Of a DNA stretch of 64,000 bases, positions 31,994 to 41,015 are shown one piece after another. Position numbers and translations under genes: made by a program. The notes beneath the pieces were generated by a model that was not told where the DNA came from, did no database searches, and saw only the letters and a program-made list of their open reading frames with translations. Within the stretch, counting starts at the first letter, position 1. Each line of letters begins with the position of its first letter. This DNA comes from VXNE01 sp965200505 (lineage in GTDB: Bacteria > Pseudomonadota > Gammaproteobacteria > Pseudomonadales > Azotimanducaceae): positions 1,240,001 to 1,304,000 of the forward strand of contig OZ241343.1 in NCBI GenBank assembly GCA_965200505.1. Direction: 5' to 3'.

Positions 31994-33130
31994 ATGGCAG
32001 AAGTCGCGCGCATCGAACCGGAACGCCCTCAGCGCCCCGCGCCGGTGCGCAAACGCCGCGTCACCGCACGGGCGGCTTTGCTCGGAGCGACTGCTGTGTT
32101 GGCCGCCGCGCTGGGTGGTTGGTGGCTCTACGACCGCTTGGCCCATGTCCACGTCGTTGACGCGCGGGTCGGGGCGACCATGGTGTTGCTGAGCAGCCGG
32201 GTCGCCGGTTGGGTGACGGCGATGCCGGTGAGCGAGGGCGAGCGTGTGGCGGCCGGCGCCGAGTTGATCGCCGTGGATGACCGGCAAGCGCGGTTGCGGC
32301 GCGACGAGCTACAGGCGCAACTCACCACGCTCGATGCGCAAATCGAGGCCGCGCAGGCGGAAATCGCGTTCGTTGAGGCGCGCACCGCGAGCCGCATCGA
32401 TGCGGCTGAATCCGCACTGGCGGCGGCTGGATCCGATTTGGAGGCCGCCGTCTCCATGCGCGAAACCGTCCATGACGAATACCAACGCGCCGACGCGCTG
32501 CGTGAACGCGGGTTGCTCTCCGAGCAGGATTGGGCCACCCGCCGCAACGCCTTCCGCACCGCCGAGCAAGGCGAGGCGAGCCGCGCCGCGGCGCGTCGTG
32601 GCGCCGAGGCGGATCTCGCCGCGGCGCGTTCCGAGCGGGCGCGGATCGACATCCTGCGGGCAGATCTCGCCCGCTTGCACAGCGAACGGCGCGCCGTCAC
32701 CTTGCGGGAGCAACGCGCTGCCACGGAGCTCGACGATCACATCATCAAGGCCCCCATTGACGGCGTCATTGACGAGACGTTCATCGACCCGGGCGAATAC
32801 GTCGCCGCCGGCCAACGCGTGCTGATGCTGCACGACCCCACGGACATCTGGGTGGCGACCCGGGTGAAGGAGACGGAGCTGCGCCATCTCACCATCGGCA
32901 AGGTCGCCGAAGTGCGGGTGGACGCCTTCCCCGATGCGGTTTATTCGGCGCGGGTGGCGCATGTCGGCCACGCGGCCACCAGCGAGTTCGCGCTGCTGCC
33001 CAATCCAAACCCCAGCGGCAACTTCACGAAGATCACCCAGCGCGTGGAAGTGAAGCTCACGTTCGACGAGCCGGACCCGCGGCTGCGCCCGGGCCTCATG
33101 GTGGAAGTGAAGGTGCCCAAGGGGGACTGA
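31994..33130 (+). CDS. Membrane-fusion protein of an efflux system (HlyD/EmrA family)
   Basis: 378 aa from the ATG at 31994. N-terminal anchor (AALLGATAVLAAALGGWWLY), then the first lipoyl half (GATMVLLSSRVAGWVTAMPVSEGERVAAGAELIAVD), a long coiled-coil hairpin (about 100-230), the second lipoyl half (HIIKAPIDGVIDETFIDPGEYVAAGQRVL) and the beta-barrel part (IWVATRVKETELRHLTIGKVAEVRVDAFPD). It bridges the inner membrane pump and an outer membrane channel. The MFS pump gene follows after 39 bp, giving an EmrA-EmrB type pair. No TolC gene is nearby. Confidence 0.92.
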   Translation: MAEVARIEPERPQRPAPVRKRRVTARAALLGATAVLAAALGGWWLYDRLAHVHVVDARVGATMVLLSSRVAGWVTAMPVSEGERVAAGAELIAVDDRQARLRRDELQAQLTTLDAQIEAAQAEIAFVEARTASRIDAAESALAAAGSDLEAAVSMRETVHDEYQRADALRERGLLSEQDWATRRNAFRTAEQGEASRAAARRGAEADLAAARSERARIDILRADLARLHSERRAVTLREQRAATELDDHIIKAPIDGVIDETFIDPGEYVAAGQRVLMLHDPTDIWVATRVKETELRHLTIGKVAEVRVDAFPDAVYSARVAHVGHAATSEFALLPNPNPSGNFTKITQRVEVKLTFDEPDPRLRPGLMVEVKVPKGD

Positions 33131-33169
33131 CCCGGCACCCCGCGGCAGAGTCCAAGAGGGCGTGAGCGG

Positions 33170-34852
33170 ATGGACTTGAGGGCGCTATGGGCCGCCTTGA
33201 GGCGGATCGGCCGGGCACCGCGGCCGGCCAGCGCCGGTGCGGGCCGACCGGCGCCGCCCGCCGCCGGCAGCCCGGTTCCACCCGGCTTGGAAGCGACGCC
33301 GGGCATCATCCGGCTTTACGAACGAATCGGCCCCAGATATCCGTGGTACGTCAGCATCGTCAGTGTGCTCGGCTCGTTCGCCACGCTCCTCACCGCCACC
33401 ATCGTCAACGTCGCCATCCCAGACATCATGGGTGCCCTCGGCATGACCATGGACGAGGCGCAGAACTTGGTGAGCGCGTTCTTGGCCGCCGGCACGATCA
33501 CGATGCTGATGACGGCTTGGTGCATCCGCGCCTTCGGCATCGCCAAAACCTACGTCTTCTGCATCGGCGTCTTCATCGCCTCCTCCGTGTTGGGCGGCAT
33601 CGCGGCCACCGCGGAGGCGCTGTTTCTCGCCCGCCTCCTGCAGGGCGCCGCGTCCGGGGTGGTCACACCGCTCACCATGGTGTTGATCGCGCAAGTGTTT
33701 CCGGTGTCGAAGCGCGGCATGGGCATGGGCCTCATGGGGGTGGGCACCGTGCTCGCCCCGGCGCTCGGCCCGACCATCGGCGGCTATCTGGTGGACAACC
33801 TCTCGTGGCGCTGGGTGTTCTATGTGGCCATCCCCTTCGCCGCGGCGAGCCTGCCGTTCGCGCTGACCTTGTTTCCAGCGCGGGAGGAGCGCGGCCCGCG
33901 GCCGCCCTTCGATTGGGCCGGCCTTGTGCTCTGCTCCACCTTCCTAACGGCGTTGCTCGTCGCCTTGACGGAGGCGCAAAGCGAGGGTTGGCACGACGAT
34001 CGCGTCGTCATCGCGCTGGCCTTGGGCGCGGTCGCCTTCGTGGCGTGGCTCGGTTGGGAGACCAAAGCGGCGCAACCGCTGTTGGACATGCGGCTGTTCC
34101 GCAACGGCCGCTTCGCCAGCGCCGCGTTCGTCACCTTCACCGTGGGGGCTGGGCTGTACGGCTCCACTTACGTCTTCCCGCTGTTCCTGCAGGGGGTGTC
34201 GCGCCTCATCCCCACGGACGCGGGGTTGATGATGGCGCCGGCGGGGCTTGCGATGGCGGCCTTGTTTCCGCTCTCCGGCTACTTGGCGGATCGCGTGTCG
34301 GCACGCAGCCTCGTCACGGTGGGGCTCGCGTTGGTGGCATGGGCGTGCTGGCTGATGCGCGATGCGGACGCCTTCACGCCGCTTCTGGACATGGTGATCT
34401 GGTACACCATCGGGCGCCTCGGCATGGCGTTCATCTTCCCGGGGCTGAACGCCGCGGCGGTGAACGCGCTGCCGCTGGAACTCATCCCGGCCGGCAGCGG
34501 CATGATTAACTTTCTGCGCCAGTTTGGGGGCGCCCTAGGGGTGAACGCGCTCTCGTTCGTGCTGATTCAACGCAGCGCCGAGCATCAGCTACGGGCGATG
34601 GAGACCCAGACATGGGACAACAGCGCCATGATGGAGCTCATGCGCCTCGCTCAAGAACAGCTCGCCTACTTGGGCTTGGTGGGCTATCAGGCGTTCGAGT
34701 TGAGCTTCACCTATGTGCTCGCCGTGGTGAATCAGCAGAGCGACATGCTCGGCTACCGCGAGAGCTTCATTGCGCTGGCCATCGTGCTGGCGCTTTCGAT
34801 CCTGCCCACTTGGACGATGGGCCCGAACCGGCCGCTGCGCGACGGGCGCTGA
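33170..34852 (+). CDS. MFS drug:H+ antiporter, DHA2 family (EmrB-like)
   Basis: 560 aa with about 14 membrane segments expected for DHA2 pumps. Markers: VSVLGSFATLLTATIVNVAIPDIMGALGMTMDEAQ at the first helix, FLARLLQGAASGVVTPLTMVLI, and GMGLMGVGTVLAPALGPTIGGYLVDNLSWRWVFYV (motif C). The N-terminal 45 residues are a Pro/Ala-rich extension before the first helix, somewhat longer than usual. It would export toxic compounds with its EmrA partner. Substrates cannot be told from sequence. Confidence 0.92.
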   Translation: MDLRALWAALRRIGRAPRPASAGAGRPAPPAAGSPVPPGLEATPGIIRLYERIGPRYPWYVSIVSVLGSFATLLTATIVNVAIPDIMGALGMTMDEAQNLVSAFLAAGTITMLMTAWCIRAFGIAKTYVFCIGVFIASSVLGGIAATAEALFLARLLQGAASGVVTPLTMVLIAQVFPVSKRGMGMGLMGVGTVLAPALGPTIGGYLVDNLSWRWVFYVAIPFAAASLPFALTLFPAREERGPRPPFDWAGLVLCSTFLTALLVALTEAQSEGWHDDRVVIALALGAVAFVAWLGWETKAAQPLLDMRLFRNGRFASAAFVTFTVGAGLYGSTYVFPLFLQGVSRLIPTDAGLMMAPAGLAMAALFPLSGYLADRVSARSLVTVGLALVAWACWLMRDADAFTPLLDMVIWYTIGRLGMAFIFPGLNAAAVNALPLELIPAGSGMINFLRQFGGALGVNALSFVLIQRSAEHQLRAMETQTWDNSAMMELMRLAQEQLAYLGLVGYQAFELSFTYVLAVVNQQSDMLGYRESFIALAIVLALSILPTWTMGPNRPLRDGR

Positions 34853-34924
34853 ACCGCCGCATCGCGGCCGCGCCGTCACGATGCGCGCGGTGAATGTTGG
34901 ATGGTGGCTCAGCGCCTTGGGCGG

Positions 34925-36112
34925 CTAACGGACGCTGCCGTTGGCCCGCAGCGCGGCGATCTCCTCATCGGCGAAGCCGGCCTCGCGCAACACTTCGTCC
35001 GTGTGCTCGCCAAGCACGGGCGAAGGACGGGAGAGGGCCGCCCGGGTGTCGCTGAATTGCGCCGGCGGGCGTGGTTGGCGCATGCGCCCACCCACCGGGT
35101 GGTCGAACTCAACGAGCGCTTCCATCGCCTTCACTTGCGGGTCCTCAATCACCTCGTCGCGGGTGTTGATTTTGGCGAAGGGCACTTGGTTGGCTTCGAG
35201 GCGCTTGCACAGGGCGTCCGTGGGGAACTTGGCGTAGGCGTCGTCCAACAGCGCTTGAAAGGCATCGCGGTTGGCTTGGCGCGCCGGTGCGGTGGCGAAG
35301 CGCTCGTCCTCCATCAGGTTCGGCAGCTCAAGGGCACGGAACAGCCCGGCCCATTCGCCGGCCTGCACGGGCATCGTCGCCACATGGCCATCGGCCGTCT
35401 GGCGCACGAAATAGGCATGGCTGCCGTACGGGAAGCGCGGCACGTCGTCGCCGACGAAGTGGAAGTTGGCCATGCTGTCTGGCCAGAGGAAGAAGAGGCT
35501 CGCGTCGAGCATGGACACCTCGACGCGCTGGCCGGCGCCGGTGCGGCCTCGCGCCACGAGGGCGGAGCAGATGGCTTGCGCGGCCGTCATGGACGTCACC
35601 TTGTCGCAGAGCAGCGTGTTTATCATCACCGGCCGTTCGCTGGCCGGGTCCGCCTGCAGTGCCGCCACGCCGGAGATCGCCTGAATCACGGCGTCATAGA
35701 CGCGCCGTCCGGCGTAGGGGCCGCTGCGCCCCACGCCGTTGATGGAGGCGAACACCAAGCGGGGATTGATGGCCTTGAGCGCTTGGTAACCGAACCCCAA
35801 GCGCTCCATCACGCCGGGGCGGAAGTTCTCCATCAGCACGTCGGCGCCGGCCACCAAGCGCCGCAAGGCGTCCTTGCCCGGTTCGGTGGCAAGGTCGATG
35901 ACGATGGAACGCTTGTTGCGGTTCATCTGCGCGAAGGAGCCGTTCAAGCCATTGCGGGCATGGCGGAACGGCGCCCGCATGGCATCGCCCGCCGGGGGCG
36001 CCTCCACCTTCACCACATCCGCGCCTTGGTCGGCCAAGATAGCCGCGGCGATGGGCCCCGAGTAAATCGTGGTCATGTCGATGACCCGTATGCCGTCGAG
36101 CGACCCTGCCAT
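34925..36112 (-). CDS. CaiB/BaiF (class III) CoA-transferase
   Basis: 395 aa from the ATG at 36112, with GGAG six bases before it. Class III enzymes transfer CoA between organic acids via an Asp-bound intermediate. Motifs: IRVIDMTTIYSGPIAAAILADQGADVVKVEAPPAGDAMR near the start, NRNKRSIVIDLATEPGKDALRRLVAGADVLMENFRPGVMERLG with the catalytic Asp position near VLMENFRPG, and VEVSMLDASLFFLWPDSM later. Length normal. Probably part of a catabolic pathway together with nearby hydroxyacid dehydrogenase and hydratase genes, although they are not in one operon. Confidence 0.92.
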   Translation of the reverse strand: MAGSLDGIRVIDMTTIYSGPIAAAILADQGADVVKVEAPPAGDAMRAPFRHARNGLNGSFAQMNRNKRSIVIDLATEPGKDALRRLVAGADVLMENFRPGVMERLGFGYQALKAINPRLVFASINGVGRSGPYAGRRVYDAVIQAISGVAALQADPASERPVMINTLLCDKVTSMTAAQAICSALVARGRTGAGQRVEVSMLDASLFFLWPDSMANFHFVGDDVPRFPYGSHAYFVRQTADGHVATMPVQAGEWAGLFRALELPNLMEDERFATAPARQANRDAFQALLDDAYAKFPTDALCKRLEANQVPFAKINTRDEVIEDPQVKAMEALVEFDHPVGGRMRQPRPPAQFSDTRAALSRPSPVLGEHTDEVLREAGFADEEIAALRANGSVR

Positions 36113-36215
36113 GCGGTTCTCCACCACGCCTCGTTGCCACCATTATGCGATGCGAACGCCGGGGTGGTGTCAAAGCCGCGCATGGTGACGGGTTGTTGCC
36201 ATAGACTTCCACACC

Positions 36216-36890
36216 ATGCGCAAAGTGCTGGTGGTGGACGACCACGCCCATATCCGCGATGTGGTGGCGTTCGCGTTGCGGCGCGCCGGCTTCGAGCCGT
36301 TGGAGGCCGGCGACGGGCGGGCGGCGTTGGCGGCGTTCGAGCGGGAGTCGCCGGATCTCATCGTCTTGGATGTGCTGATGCCGGAACTGGACGGCATGGC
36401 GGTTTGCGAGGCGATTCGCCGCGTGTCGAACGTGCCGATCCTGCTGCTTTCCTCCAAGGACGCCGAACCAGACCGCGTGGCCGGGCTGGACGCCGGCGGG
36501 GACGACTACATGGTGAAGCCGTTCAGCCCGCGCGAGCTGGTGGCACGGGTGCGCGCCATGTTCCGCCGCATCGACGCGCTGCTCGAAGACGGCCGGCCGC
36601 TTACCGTCGGGCCTTTGGTGATCGACACCGCGGCGCGGCGGGTGGAGATCGGCGGCCGTGCCGTCACGCTCACACGCATCGAGTTCGGCCTGCTGGCGAC
36701 GCTTGCGCGCCGCGCCGGCAAGGTCGTCGCGCGCGAGATGTTGATGCGGGGCGCCTACGCACCGCGCCGCATCGTGAGCGACCGCACCATCGACAGCCAT
36801 GTGCGCCGGCTGCGCGAGAAGCTGAAGGCGAACGGCGCCGACCCCATCGAGACGGTGTACGGCGTGGGCTACCGGCTGGCGTTTGACTAG
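36216..36890 (+). CDS. OmpR-type response regulator without a kinase partner
   Basis: 224 aa. The receiver has the acidic pocket DD (8-9), the phosphorylation site D52 (LIVLDVLMPELDG), the switch residue region LLLSSKD and the Lys in DYMVKPF. A winged-helix DNA-binding domain follows (LTRIEFGLLATLARRAGKVV, SDRTIDSHVRRLREKLK, VYGVGYRLAF). No histidine kinase gene lies next to it, so it is an orphan regulator in this window. It sits between two reverse-strand metabolic genes. Confidence 0.93.
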   Translation: MRKVLVVDDHAHIRDVVAFALRRAGFEPLEAGDGRAALAAFERESPDLIVLDVLMPELDGMAVCEAIRRVSNVPILLLSSKDAEPDRVAGLDAGGDDYMVKPFSPRELVARVRAMFRRIDALLEDGRPLTVGPLVIDTAARRVEIGGRAVTLTRIEFGLLATLARRAGKVVAREMLMRGAYAPRRIVSDRTIDSHVRRLREKLKANGADPIETVYGVGYRLAFD

Positions 36891-36916
36891 GGCCGTTGGC
36901 GGCGGCCAATGCCGCG

Positions 36917-37888
36917 TCAGTAGCCCAGTGCCTTGTCGATCACGCCTTCCAAGGGCGCCCCGGCAACGAAGTTGGCCAAGTTGCGAACGAAGCGATCCAT
37001 GTTGCGGCGGGCGCGGAACTGGCTGGCGCCGGCGGTGTGGGGCGTCATGGCGACGTTGGGCAACGTCCACAGGCGGCTCTCGGCCGGCAGGGGTTCGCGG
37101 GGGGCCACGTCCAAGGCCGCGCCACTCAATTGGCCGCTCTCAAGCGCCGCGACCAAGCCCTCCTCCACCATCACTTCGCCGCGTGTCACGTTGATGAGCC
37201 ATGCGCCACGCTTCATGCGGGCGAACGTGTCCGCATTGAACTTGCCCCGCGTCTCGGGCGTCAGCGGGCAGCAGATGGCCAACACGTCCGAGGTCGCCAA
37301 CAGGTGGTCGAAGCCGTCTGGCCCGGCCACGCTGTGTACTTCAGCGCTGCCCGGCACGGCCTCCCGGTCGAGGGCTTGCACCGTCATGCCGAACGCGGCG
37401 GCGCGGCGCGCCATCGCCCTGCCGGTGCCGCCGAAGCCGAACAGGCCCATGGTCAAGCCGGTGAGTTCCAACTCTTGGCGACGCATCTCGGGGCGATGGT
37501 TCCAAGCATCTGGCCCCAAGCGCTGCGCCGTGGCCAACTGGCGCGTGAGCATCAGCAAGAGGCCGAAGGCGTGGTCCGCCAAGTGTTCCCCCACCAGCCC
37601 TTTCTCGCTGGTGAGCACAACGTCGCTCGCCTTGAACTCATCGTAGAGGAAGGCATCCACTCCAGAGGCGATGGCGTGTACCCAGCGCAATTTGGGCGCG
37701 GCCAGGAACATCTCGCGGGAGACGAAGCCGAACACCACGCCGGCATCCGCCATGTGCGCGAGGGCATCGCGCTGCCTCGCCACAACCACTTCGGCGCCAT
37801 CGCCGGCGGCGCGGATGCGGGCCAAGTCGGCCGGCGCGACTTCCGGCAGCGTGAGGCCGGGAATGACGAGTACCTTGCTTGGGGCCAT
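36917..37888 (-). CDS. D-2-hydroxyacid dehydrogenase (NAD-dependent)
   Basis: 323 aa. The NAD-binding motif is LFGFGGTGRAMARRAAAFG, and the three catalytic residues of the family are in NVTRGEVM (Arg), the Glu region LDVAPREPLPAES and PHTAGAS (His). It would reduce a 2-oxo acid to a D-2-hydroxy acid or the reverse. The family is broad (glyoxylate, phosphoglycerate, others), so the substrate is open. Its stop is 24 bp from the convergent response-regulator gene. Confidence 0.9.
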   Translation of the reverse strand: MAPSKVLVIPGLTLPEVAPADLARIRAAGDGAEVVVARQRDALAHMADAGVVFGFVSREMFLAAPKLRWVHAIASGVDAFLYDEFKASDVVLTSEKGLVGEHLADHAFGLLLMLTRQLATAQRLGPDAWNHRPEMRRQELELTGLTMGLFGFGGTGRAMARRAAAFGMTVQALDREAVPGSAEVHSVAGPDGFDHLLATSDVLAICCPLTPETRGKFNADTFARMKRGAWLINVTRGEVMVEEGLVAALESGQLSGAALDVAPREPLPAESRLWTLPNVAMTPHTAGASQFRARRNMDRFVRNLANFVAGAPLEGVIDKALGY

Positions 37889-37971
37889 GCTTCAATCCCT
37901 CCCACGGTGGCTTGTGCGTTTCGCGGTTTTGGGCGGTTCCACACCCAGCCGTGGCGCCGGCGGGCCGCGGT

Positions 37972-38658
37972 TCATGCGAATGAAACCTCCACCACGCCGA
38001 GTGCCGCGCCAAAGTTCCCGCGCCACCGCGACGGCGACGTCACCGGACGCCGCCCGAAGGCGCCAGTGATGACGCGCTGGCGGGGTTCCAAGCGCCGCCC
38101 GAAACGGCCCAACTGCGCCGCGAGCGCAGCGATGGAGGCGAAGTGATCGTCGATGTGGCCCCGTGCGGAAACCGTTGCCTGCACCCCGCCATCGCACTGT
38201 AGCGCCACTTCCAAGGCGTCGAAGTCGATGCCATCAAGGGGGCGCTCGGCACCGACGACGATGCCCCATTGGGAGAGGTTGTCCGCCAACCGTGCCGCCG
38301 CGGACGCTGATCCACCGAGCCGCGGTTCGTTGATCTCGAGCCCGGGCGCCGCGCTTGTCACCGCGGTACGCGCGGCCGCGGCCGACACCTCGCCCGCCAG
38401 CGTTGCGCCCATCGTGAAGCAAACCTCATTCTCAACGCCGATGGCGTTGAAATCGCTAAGGGTGAGCGCCGCGCCGCTGGGGAAGACGCGCTCCGCCAAG
38501 ATGTGGCCAAAGGGCCGGAAACCCACACCCATGGCGTCTCGGGAAGCGCCGGACGTGAGGCCCACCTTCCAGCCGGCCAAGTGCGCCCCGGCGGCGAGCT
38601 TCCGGTCCAGATCTTCGAGTTGGCGCCGCAAGCCGGCGTCGCGTTCGTCGCTCGTCAT
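37972..38658 (-). CDS. 2-keto-4-pentenoate hydratase/fumarylacetoacetase-related protein (MhpD-like)
   Basis: 228 aa from the ATG at 38658; an upstream extension is not conserved in kind. The sequence LAGWKVGLTSGASRDAMGVGFRPFGHILAERVF and IGVENEVCFTMGATL with the metal-binding Glu (VENE), then LEINEPRLGG, follow the MhpD family, where a divalent cation is held by Glu residues. These enzymes add water to 2-hydroxypenta-2,4-dienoates in meta-cleavage of aromatics. No ring-cleavage dioxygenase is visible here. It is divergent from the amidohydrolase gene. Confidence 0.75.
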   Translation of the reverse strand: MTSDERDAGLRRQLEDLDRKLAAGAHLAGWKVGLTSGASRDAMGVGFRPFGHILAERVFPSGAALTLSDFNAIGVENEVCFTMGATLAGEVSAAAARTAVTSAAPGLEINEPRLGGSASAAARLADNLSQWGIVVGAERPLDGIDFDALEVALQCDGGVQATVSARGHIDDHFASIAALAAQLGRFGRRLEPRQRVITGAFGRRPVTSPSRWRGNFGAALGVVEVSFA

Positions 38659-38746
38659 CCCGCCCCAACCGTCCGCGCATCGAGGGTGCTCAAGCGCAGT
38701 ACGATAGGCTACTTGACATCGGCATTGAACGGGGAGGGTGACAACC

Positions 38747-39862
38747 ATGCGCAACGGCTATCGGATCATCGACACGGACGCGCACCAGATGGAGCCGCCG
38801 ACCATCTGGCGCGACTACATCGACCCACCCTTTGCCGACCGCGCGCCCAAGATCGGCGACATGGGTGGCGGCCGCGCCGGCATGGTGGTCGAAGGGGTGC
38901 CCATCACCAAGCAAGACGGCAGCTATCCCATGCATTCCAAGGAGTTCTTGGAAGCCGCGGCGCGGGGCATGGAGAAGCACGAGGCGGCGCGCGCGGCCGG
39001 CTTCGACGCCAAGAGCCGGTTGCGCGACATGGACGAGCACGGCGTGGATGCCCAAGTGATCTACCCCACCGTGGGTGGCCAGATGCTCGGCAAACCCTTT
39101 GAGGACACGGCGCTCTTGGCGGCGGTGTGCCGCGCCTACAACGATTGGAGCTTGGAGTATTGCTCGGCGTCGCCACGCCGCCTGCGGATGGCCGCGATGC
39201 TGCCGATTCAAGCGCCAGACCTAGCCATTGAGGAAGCCCGCCGCGCCGCCGAGCGGGGTGCCGCCTGCTTCTACGTGCGCCCGAATCCCACTGCTGGCCG
39301 CAATCTCTACCATGAGGATTACGAGCCGCTCTGGAGCGCATTGGAAGGCTTGGGGCTGCCGATGTGCATCCACGACTCCGGCTCCCCCTACTTGCCATCC
39401 TACGGCGACCGCATGGAAACCCACACATCCGGACACATCATCGCGCACCCCTTCGAGGCGATGGTGGCGATGATGAGCCTCATCTGGTTCGGCGTCATCG
39501 AACGCCACCCGAAGCTCTCGGTGGTGCATGTGGAAGCGGATGCCGGCTGGCTGCCCTACTGGCTGCAGCGCATGGAGCAGCACTGGGAGTTCTCCGGCAA
39601 CGCGGAGCATCCCGAGCTCAAGCGGCGCCCGACGGACTATTTCAAGTCCAACTTCTTGGTGGCATGTCGGGGCGACGAGATGATGCTGCCATCAGTGTGC
39701 GAGTTGGTTGGCGACGACTATGTGACCTTCAACACGGACTACCCGCATCCCGACGGCACCTGGCCATTGGGCATGGAGCATCTGGAACGCCAACCCCTCG
39801 GCGAGGAGAGCATCCGCAAGATCTTTTGGGACAACGCGGCGCCAGCGTTCGGCGTGGCCTAG
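38747..39862 (+). CDS. Amidohydrolase-2 family metal hydrolase
   Basis: 371 aa from the ATG at 38747, with GGGGAGG about ten bases before. The N-terminal metal motif is IIDTDAHQMEP (the DxH variant), the next His group is MCIHDSG and HIIAHPFEAM, and the end has DYVTFNTDYPHPD with the final Asp. This pattern is the amidohydrolase-2 (ACMSD-like) family, which includes decarboxylases and hydrolases of cyclic acids. Substrate not known. It would act in the cytoplasm. Confidence 0.88.
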   Translation: MRNGYRIIDTDAHQMEPPTIWRDYIDPPFADRAPKIGDMGGGRAGMVVEGVPITKQDGSYPMHSKEFLEAAARGMEKHEAARAAGFDAKSRLRDMDEHGVDAQVIYPTVGGQMLGKPFEDTALLAAVCRAYNDWSLEYCSASPRRLRMAAMLPIQAPDLAIEEARRAAERGAACFYVRPNPTAGRNLYHEDYEPLWSALEGLGLPMCIHDSGSPYLPSYGDRMETHTSGHIIAHPFEAMVAMMSLIWFGVIERHPKLSVVHVEADAGWLPYWLQRMEQHWEFSGNAEHPELKRRPTDYFKSNFLVACRGDEMMLPSVCELVGDDYVTFNTDYPHPDGTWPLGMEHLERQPLGEESIRKIFWDNAAPAFGVA

Positions 39863-39867
39863 GGCGG

Positions 39868-39890
39868 GGCGCTGCGGGGCCGGCAGCGCC
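39868..39890. terminator. GC-rich hairpin between converging genes
   Basis: GGCGCTGC (39868-39875) and GCAGCGCC (39883-39890) form a perfect 8-bp stem with a 7-base loop between the convergent amidohydrolase and hspQ genes. There is no T run, so it may end transcription weakly or work with Rho. Confidence 0.45.
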
Positions 39891-39897
39891 GGTTCCG

Positions 39898-40212
39898 TCA
39901 GTGCGGACGTTGGATGGGGTAGTAGCGCTCGCCGTCGAACTGGTCGAAGTAGGCGCCGAGCCACGGATGGTCGATCTGCGTTGCGTCCGATGCGGGCTCG
40001 AGATGCCGTTCCGCCACATAGGTGGTTTGCGGCGCACCATCCACGAGGACGTGATACCAAGGCCGATCCTTGGGCGGGCGGCTCTTGGCCATCGCCTCGT
40101 ACCACGCTTCGCTCAGATTGAACTCTGGGTCCACGCCGCACACCACGCCCCGATACTCGAAGCGGTTGTGCTCAACGATTTGTCCGACGAAGAAGCGGGC
40201 GTCCTCGCTCAT
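39898..40212 (-). CDS. hspQ: Heat-shock protein HspQ
   Basis: 104 aa. The sequence ARFFVGQIVEHNRFEYRGVVCGVDPEF, then RPPKDRPWYHVLVDGAPQTTYVAERHLEP and HPWLGAYFDQFDGERYYP, is the HspQ/YccV family over full length. In E. coli it binds hemimethylated DNA and enhances Lon protease delivery. It is a small cytoplasmic protein. The 250 bp upstream (40213-40462) has no gene I can support and no clear heat-shock promoter. Confidence 0.92.
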   Translation of the reverse strand: MSEDARFFVGQIVEHNRFEYRGVVCGVDPEFNLSEAWYEAMAKSRPPKDRPWYHVLVDGAPQTTYVAERHLEPASDATQIDHPWLGAYFDQFDGERYYPIQRPH

Positions 40213-40462
40213 GGGCGGCGGGCCGACGTCTCTCTGGCAGGCACATTATCGCCCGTTCCAGCGCGAGTGAGTGGCGTTCCTTGGCGGCGACGGCTTAGCC
40301 GGGCGGCCTAAACCTGAACGCCACCACACCATGCGGCGGCGAGTGCGCCACGAAGGGAAGGCAGCGACGGGGCACCGGCGTCGCTCAACGTCGCGGCACC
40401 CCACCTCCGCAAGGCGAAGGGCGCGTGGCGGCCACTCGGCGCGGGCCGCCACGCGACAGCAA

Positions 40463-40789
40463 TCAGCCTTTGACGCGCGTATATACCCGCGTCGCCACGA
40501 TCGCCATGATGCTGCTGAGATACAGCAGGGAAAGCTGATCCATGATGGCGTCGAGGTAACTGCCGATGAAGTGGATGTGCGACAGCACGTCCGCCTGCGA
40601 CGCGACGCCGATGCCGATGGCCACCGCGACGAACATCGTGGAGTCTTCCGCGTCCAAGGTCATGAAGCCGTAGGCGAGCCCCAAGACGACGAGCACGAGC
40701 GGCAGCAAGCCCATTGGCACCACGCCTGGCGCCAACCCCTCAATGATCGCCGCCAACGCGCCCAAACCGAAGATGATGCGCATTTCCAT
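40463..40789 (-). CDS. Small membrane protein of unknown function
   Basis: 108 aa from the ATG at 40789. It has about three or four hydrophobic segments (GLGALAAIIEGLAPGVV, GLLPLVLVVLGLAYGFMTL, MFVAVAIGIGVASQAD, LSLLYLSSIMAIVAT). I do not recognise the family. Short length and spacing of the helices suggest a small integral inner membrane protein. It stands alone between intergenic stretches of about 230-250 bp. Confidence 0.65.
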   Translation of the reverse strand: MEMRIIFGLGALAAIIEGLAPGVVPMGLLPLVLVVLGLAYGFMTLDAEDSTMFVAVAIGIGVASQADVLSHIHFIGSYLDAIMDQLSLLYLSSIMAIVATRVYTRVKG

Positions 40790-41015
40790 CAGTAATCCCC
40801 TTGTCTCCGATGAGAAAGCCACAGTGCGCCGGCGCCTGCCAACGGAGAATCGGGCCTGATGCTGCCAAGCCGCGGCTCGCCGATGACAGGCAACGCACTG
40901 CCCCGCACACTACCACAAGGATGTTTGCTGTGGTAGCGCAGCTTTGTGCGCCGCTGAAACGGGGTTTGGCGGGATTCGTCGTTGGCGATGCTCTGCCATT
41001 TCGTCGTGCCCCACC